From Parietaria judaica (lineage: Eukaryota > Streptophyta > Magnoliopsida > Rosales > Urticaceae), in NCBI GenBank assembly GCA_954871525.1, contig OX940865.1, positions 13,530,606 through 13,594,605 on the forward strand: a stretch of 64,000 nt of DNA, in the 5' to 3' direction. The notes beneath the pieces were generated by a model that saw only the letters and a list, made by a program, of their open reading frames with translations, was not told where the DNA came from and ran no database searches. A program made the position numbers and the translations under genes. This document shows, in pieces, positions 59,206 to 64,000 of the stretch. Positions within the stretch are counted from its first letter, which is position 1; each line of letters starts with the position of its first letter.

Positions 59206-59408
59206 AATAAGTCGATTGAATGATGAATCTCAGAAATGACGTGAAATGAATAGGGGAAGTGGAAATTTCAATGTATTGAATAAAAATAAAAGTAATAAAA
59301 AAAAAATCAAAATTGGTGAAATTTTAGAATGACAGGATTTTAGATTTCAGAGCTTTCTAGACAACTAATTAATTGTAGTGAGATTTTCCTTTTATATATA
59401 TATATAGA

Positions 59409-60926
59409 TTTATTATTTTAAAACCAGAAAAAAACTATCTTCAAGACTTAAATATGCATTTCTACGCTAGTCACCCTCTTGGCTTCCGTTTCCAAATGTC
59501 TTTAATGTCGTTCAAGCCTTTTGAAATTGCTAACTGAACATAGCTTCTTAGATCAAGCTTACCCTTAAGCTCAACAGAGAGAACAGATTAACTTGTAAAG
59601 TACACTTTTTCATCCTATTTTCCACACAATATGCAGCAGAAACTTTTGATTACGTTCGAAGAAAACTAGATAGTAAACAAAAAGCAGACTAAGATCTGGA
59701 AACAACCATACACATAACCTGGTATTTCCATGCAAACATAAACCAAAGAAGCAACAAAAACATTGAAACCGTACATTCTGCGCGCCATTTTCACCTTCTC
59801 CCGGAGCAGCCGAACAATAACTTCGTGCTACTTTAACAACACGCAAACCTTCTTGGACCGCTCATGATCTGCATAACCTAATATTGAATACGTAGAATGG
59901 AATCTGCAGTTGAAAACGTTCCGATGATGATTTTTGAAAGCCTAGATCAACAGTGATCAACTTATTTTGATTAGTCCAAATTTAAATCTCACGGACTTAA
60001 AAACGGAAATTTATAGCTCCAAATATCTCGGAATCATAGGCCGAACCACTATGTAGTGGGCTGGGGTTCAAAACCCCCTCTAAACTTTTTCAGAAGTTTA
60101 GCCTAATTTGTATTATTCGACTCCCCCTCGGCTAAAACACCGAGTTTTCGCCACTGCTCACAATGCCCATTTGTTGCCATTTCAACTAATGTCAATAAAT
60201 GCCTGTTCAAACCAGAACCAGAACAAAGTACAAAACCAAATTCCTCATAATAAGTACTGTTTCTTTGCAAGTTCTTATTCAAAAAATTCAGTGTGTAACC
60301 TAGAAAATTTCAAATCCACACATTCTTGGCAAAAGCAGACCACGATTTATATGCACAAAAGTACCCATGTTCTGCAACTCCTAAAACAAAGGATCATAAA
60401 TATAAACGCAACAGCCAATCGAAACAACAAAAGTAGTTTAATTACGTGCGGATGGCGACTTCTCAGAGAAAGGGGAGAATCCATACAGACTTGTATGTAG
60501 CGTTTGTTGAGGCAATCTGAAGCTTTGTGACTGTGATCAACCTGCATTGCTATTTGATGGACAGAGATACCATTCTGAAAAATGATGAGCAAAGTACCAA
60601 CATGAACATAAAACCTCATCATGCATAACAGATCAAGAAAATGCTTATTATATAATATAGCAGCCATCCCGGATGCGAAGAATAGTGGTTCATCGCTCAT
60701 TCACGGATTCGACAACTTCCACAAGATACAAAGTAAAAACTATATTTGCTCGAAGACAATACAAGTAATATCGAAAACAATACGAAAGGTAATGGAGTGC
60801 GCGAAAGAATAGCTAGTACAAACAGATAGGCGGTGCCTCCTTGAGCATCCTTAGGAGGCCACAGTACGAAAGAATCATTGCTCCTAAAACAAACCGGCAT
60901 GCGAAAAACCACGAAACGGGCACGCA
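59409..60926. other. 3' flank of the CDI-type gene with a possible retroelement scrap
   Basis: The part next to 60926 is the 3' UTR side of the glycosyltransferase gene. At about 60040-60150 a phrase with TAGTGGGCTGGGGTTCAAAACCCC and CTCGGCTAAAACACCGAG looks like a degraded SINE or other repeat with a B-box-like GGTTCAAAACC. No gene seen. Confidence 0.45.
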
Positions 60927-61691
60927 TCAAGCGACGGAAGCTCCTTCTTTAGATTTGAAGTAGTCCTCCTTCTCGCTCAGCCATAGATCCGCAAACTCGC
61001 AGTGCTTCCAAGCGTCGAACCAGGGTCCTCCGCGGGTGAAATGCACGGCCTTGGGGAGAGTGGCGGGATCGGCCTCGACAACCCTGTTGTGCCCTTCCAG
61101 GAAGTTCCAAACGAAGGGAATGGAGCCGATATCCTCGTCCTCGAGCCACTGAAACCGGTGAAGGAACGCGCCGCTCTCGGAGTTCACGATCTCAGGCGTC
61201 AGCACGCGGTTCTTGGGGTGGCCGCAGTTGTAGAGCACCATGGACGACCAATTCTTCCTCGGGTAAACCGTCTGGACCGCCCCGTCCATCTTCGTCGTCT
61301 CCTTGGGCGTGTAATCGTGCTGGACGCACATCACGGCGAACCTGTCGTCGATCAGGTCGGCGAGCTCCTTGATGTCGGCGAGGTAGAGGAAGTCGCAGTC
61401 GACGAACATGGCCCACCCTCGGTACTCCGCCAAGCGCGGCGTCAGGAAGCGCGAGAAGGAGAACTCCGTGCTCTCCAACTGGCCTCTCTCGCGCCAGTAC
61501 AGGCCCTTCTCCCTCAGATCCGACTGCTTGATCGGCGTGATCTCCACGGGGATGGAAGCCCGCTTCGAGATCGAGTGCCGACACACCTCGTACGCCACGT
61601 CTTCGCGCGCGTCGTACCCCACGAAGATCCTGAAGCTTCCGTCTTCGTCTCCGTTCGCCTCGACGCCATTCTCGGCTTTCCCCGTCGTCAT
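60927..61691 (-). CDS. CDI: CDI-type nucleotide-diphospho-sugar transferase superfamily protein
   Basis: A single exon gives 254 residues. Motifs: FRIFVGYDAREDVAYEVCRHSI, PIKQSDLREKGLYWRERGQL, STEFSFSRFLTPRLAEYRGW, MFVDCDFLYLADI (the DxD-like metal and sugar-nucleotide site), VQHDYTPKETTKMDGAVQTV, YPRKNWSSMVLYNCGHPKN and HFTRGGPWFDAWK. Plant annotations call this family 'protein CDI'; the fold is GT-A glycosyltransferase-like but I know no established acceptor. No signal peptide or membrane anchor is visible. The start at 61691 fits the family's short N-terminal extension. A TCTCTCCCAG/GTACG junction near 61745 hints at a leader intron. The antisense strand is also open over most of the gene, an effect of high GC content. 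Confidence 0.92.
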   Translation of the reverse strand: MTTGKAENGVEANGDEDGSFRIFVGYDAREDVAYEVCRHSISKRASIPVEITPIKQSDLREKGLYWRERGQLESTEFSFSRFLTPRLAEYRGWAMFVDCDFLYLADIKELADLIDDRFAVMCVQHDYTPKETTKMDGAVQTVYPRKNWSSMVLYNCGHPKNRVLTPEIVNSESGAFLHRFQWLEDEDIGSIPFVWNFLEGHNRVVEADPATLPKAVHFTRGGPWFDAWKHCEFADLWLSEKEDYFKSKEGASVA

Positions 61692-62672
61692 CGATAGCGG
61701 TGAGCTCCCCGAGCTGAATGGAATTGGGGGAATTGAGATCGTACCTGGGAGAGAAACGCAATGCTGATGAAGATGGAGATGGAGAGAGACAGTGAGGGAT
61801 TGTACGGCAAAGACGAAGGTCGCTCAGAGATCTAATGGCGGTCGGATCGTCAACCAGAGAATATTCGATTTATTTTTTTATTTTTATTTTTTTATTTTCC
61901 TTTCGAAGCTAGATTGGCGGATTGCTTGATTTTTAGCGGTATTACCAGAATTGCGCGCATGTGTTCCGCACGTGTTTTCTTACTTTTCCTCGTGTATACA
62001 CCGCTGTGACTTGCCAGTTGCGACTGTCATTATATTGAGATACTTGCGGCAAAAGTATTATAAAATATATTTTAGAAAAAAATTAAAACGTAAGGCAGGA
62101 TAAAAATAAAACTAATATTTTTTTTATAAATATTTTTTTTTCTACAAAAAATAAAATTTAAAAGATGTTGCGTATCGAAAGATACTTCTTGATACTTATA
62201 CTGCAAATATCTCTTGTATATCTTTTGTTCTAGTTTGTTTTTTTTCTTTTAATTGATTCACCGACAAAACGATAATGGAATAGTGTGTGAAGATAGAGAG
62301 CAGAGCACAAACCACTTATGGGCTTGAGTGAAGGAAAAGCCATGGTGGGCCTTGTTATTGGGCCTGTAGTGAAGCCACCACTATAAGCCTATTATATGAT
62401 AACTGACACGTGTATCAAATGAAGATGATCATCCTTCAAAATTCTTTCTGAATATAAGTATGGAACAGTTACAAACAAATCAATATTGTACAGAACTATT
62501 TAAAACGTTCCTATCATGCAATTAGCTGACCTAATTATAATCTAATATATTTATAAAAAAAAAATATAAAGAGTACTGATGTTCAACGACCTTGCAAGTT
62601 TTTATCACCCCATAATTACACTTGGCAAAAAACTATCACGCTGAATTATTGGTGACTATCATGACTACCTTT
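61692..62672. other. Promoter side of the CDI-type gene
   Basis: A leader region to about 61860, then AT-rich sequence with poly-T tracts. Directly left of 62673 is the 3' UTR side of the next minus-strand gene. No other gene. Confidence 0.5.
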
Positions 62673-64000
62673 CTAGTTATTTGTCAACGGCATCAGCCTG
62701 TCTAGCCCCGCAATCGGCGGCAAAAGCTCTTCGGCCTGAATTCTGGGCGAAGGCAGCGCGTTCTTACGAGGAGGATGAGGAAGGGAGGAGCGAGAGCGCA
62801 TGCGGACGTGAAAGACGGCGGACACGGGTCTGTGGTCGGAGAACTTGGACTCTCCTCTGCCGTACCGTTCTTGCTTCATTCCCTCTCCTCTCCACAGGAT
62901 TCTGTCGCACCTGTCATGTCATAACAACCATCACTTAATAACCTACTTCTAGGAATTTTTGTCTTAAATTTTCTAATTAGAAAACGAAATGAAATTGAAA
63001 CAAAAACTATAGTGGTTTGTTTCTCGATCTTAGTACGTACATCCACTTGTTACATGTACATCTCGATTCACTATAATCTCAACTTGAGTTCTTCGAATAC
63101 AACATGAAGCTCGCTATTTCTCGTTTTGTGCTAGAGTACGTACACTAACAATGGCTACGGAGTCATCTAAACGAAATCACCTAAGACCAAAAAAAAATGC
63201 TTAAAAAATATAAAATACCCTTAGTTATATAACTCTCTAAATAAAATTAATAAGCTTTAGAAGTTAGCGTTTCCGAATAGATTAAGCTTCGAACTAACGA
63301 ACACGTAAGTCATCAGAGTACTGATACTATTTAACAAATTAATCATGTTATAAGAAGATTTACCAGGCAGGAGTTCTCCGTTTGTGCGAGCTTTGCGAAA
63401 CGTAATAATGGTCGGAATTCGTCAAGTATTTGTAGGTGGGTGCGAAATCTATGCTCCCTTCTTCCCATCCTTGGAACACTCTCCCACTTTTTTGCTCTCT
63501 TCTAAGCTGCGTAAGGACGTACCAAAACTCGCATCACTTCAATATACTTTCAGACCTTTATAAGGAAGAAAGTAAGGACCAGTAACGCTACCTGATCTCT
63601 GTCAAGAAGCGCCATCCAATCGCGCTTCTTTATCAGCTCGAGCGTGTCGCCCACGCCACTGAGGTTCGCCAGCCGGTAATTCAAATCGCCCAGCCAGATC
63701 ACCTTGCTGAGACACCAACGATTTGAGTTTTATCAGTCAAGTCAACGTGTATGAATTGAGTAATTATAGCAAGTGAGGGTCAAAGGAAGAGGGTTTCACG
63801 TACTCGTGCTCCAAGATGGTACGAGGACCCGAACGTGACCGCGAGAATCTCGTCCGCTTCAAGATCTCGGAGACGTCGAGGTTCCGTCTGAGCTCGTCGC
63901 CGTCTTTCTCGCCGGAAGTGAGGTGAGTGCACACGAAGCAGAAGCTGGTGTGGTCGAGCGTCATGCTCATCGATACCGAGCCCTGTTTGTTGTCACGACT
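62673..64000 (-). CDS. Inositol polyphosphate 5-phosphatase (plant type I-like), 3' part
   Basis: The exons are complement(join(62673..62910, 63364..63506, 63592..63706, 63804..>64000)). The gene continues beyond the right edge. Phases agree throughout. The order reads [105 protein letters not shown] and [16 protein letters not shown]. These are the late catalytic motifs of the 5-phosphatase fold, including [15 protein letters not shown] and SDHRPV with the catalytic Asp and His. The enzyme removes the 5-phosphate from inositol phosphates or phosphoinositides. The C-terminal tail of about 40 residues is basic and Pro-rich. The N-terminal half and any WD40 repeats are outside the window, so the subclass is open. 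Confidence 0.92.

Larger units (their letters stand above)
50649..59408 (-). mobile_element. Candidate Helitron, 8.8 kb, containing a nested Pack-MULE
   Basis: On the minus strand the 3' terminus is a perfect 8-bp hairpin (CACCGCGC, loop GAA, GCGCGGTG) at 50660-50678, then seven bases, then CTAG at 50649-50652 followed by T. A matching 5' terminus reads A then TCTATATATATATATAAAAG, starting at 59408. TC start, 3' hairpin plus CTAG and A/T insertion site are the Helitron rules. No Rep/helicase gene was seen, so it would be non-autonomous. The 3' end is convincing; the 5' end is AT-rich and rests on position and fit alone. Without the nested Pack-MULE the element would be about 4.0 kb. Confidence 0.6.

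Noticed and set aside
60040..60150. tRNA gene suggested by GGTTCAAAACCCC
   Set aside because: No cloverleaf could be drawn around the B-box-like word; more likely a degraded SINE or other repeat.
61002..61761. Long open frames antisense and out of frame to the CDI-type gene
   Set aside because: They are shadows of a GC-rich conserved coding exon; only the 60927-61691 minus frame matches a family.

Overview
The window is nuclear DNA from a flowering plant, most likely a eudicot. The evidence is AT-rich intergenic sequence, many short GT-AG introns, plant-specific families (WAT1/MtN21 transporter, RABE1 GTPase, TPL-binding-domain protein, 'protein CDI'-type glycosyltransferase) and plant transposons (a Cassandra TRIM with 5S sequence in its LTRs, a CACTA element, hAT, Mutator-like and Helitron elements). 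I could not name the species. All boundaries were read by eye and no alignment was run.

Host genes, left to right: an organelle-type single-RRM RNA-binding protein (1396-2335, +); a two-exon conserved plant protein of unknown function (2816-3694, -); a one-exon conserved plant protein of unknown function (6960-7589, -); a soluble inorganic pyrophosphatase with eight coding exons and a leader intron (20638-22016, -); a RABE1/Rab8-class GTPase with eight exons (36348-39706, +); a seven-exon WAT1-related EamA transporter (45016-46646, +), convergent with a Jas/TPL-binding-domain protein (47115-49084, -); a one-exon CDI-type glycosyltransferase (60927-61691, -); and the 3' part of an inositol polyphosphate 5-phosphatase that runs off the right edge (62673->64000, -). 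All but the last look complete. The splice junctions I assigned keep frame and rebuild family-typical lengths (216 aa RABE1, 217 aa pyrophosphatase, 376 aa WAT1).

Between them lies a dense transposon landscape. 8160-12949 is a 4.8-kb terminal-inverted-repeat (TIR) element filled by a 2-kb minisatellite. 14123-15081 is a Mutator-like element with about 210-bp TIRs and an exact 9-bp target duplication. 16078-17856 is a probable gene-capturing Mutator-like element holding a GC-rich fragment. 25721-26532 is a Cassandra TRIM. 27061-30347 is one end of a CACTA element with four clean coding exons and a large subterminal repeat field. About 31195-35910 is an array of roughly 620-bp units in which two hAT-like elements and a tRNA-derived SINE sit inside individual units. 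Neighbouring units serve as empty-site references.

The most striking locus is 50649-59408, a candidate Helitron on the minus strand with a 3' hairpin plus CTAG end and a 5' TC end. Nested in it is a 4.75-kb Pack-MULE (50847-55597) with an exact 9-bp target duplication, TATAATATT. That Pack-MULE carries intron-bearing or truncated fragments of at least four unrelated host genes: adenylate kinase isoenzyme 6, a 13-lipoxygenase, splicing factor ISY1 and the XPF/RAD1 (UVH1) nuclease. It also carries a palindromic GTTAC minisatellite and a third internal copy of its own terminus.

The host genes are unrelated housekeeping or signalling genes and do not form a pathway. The organising theme is gene capture and nested insertion.
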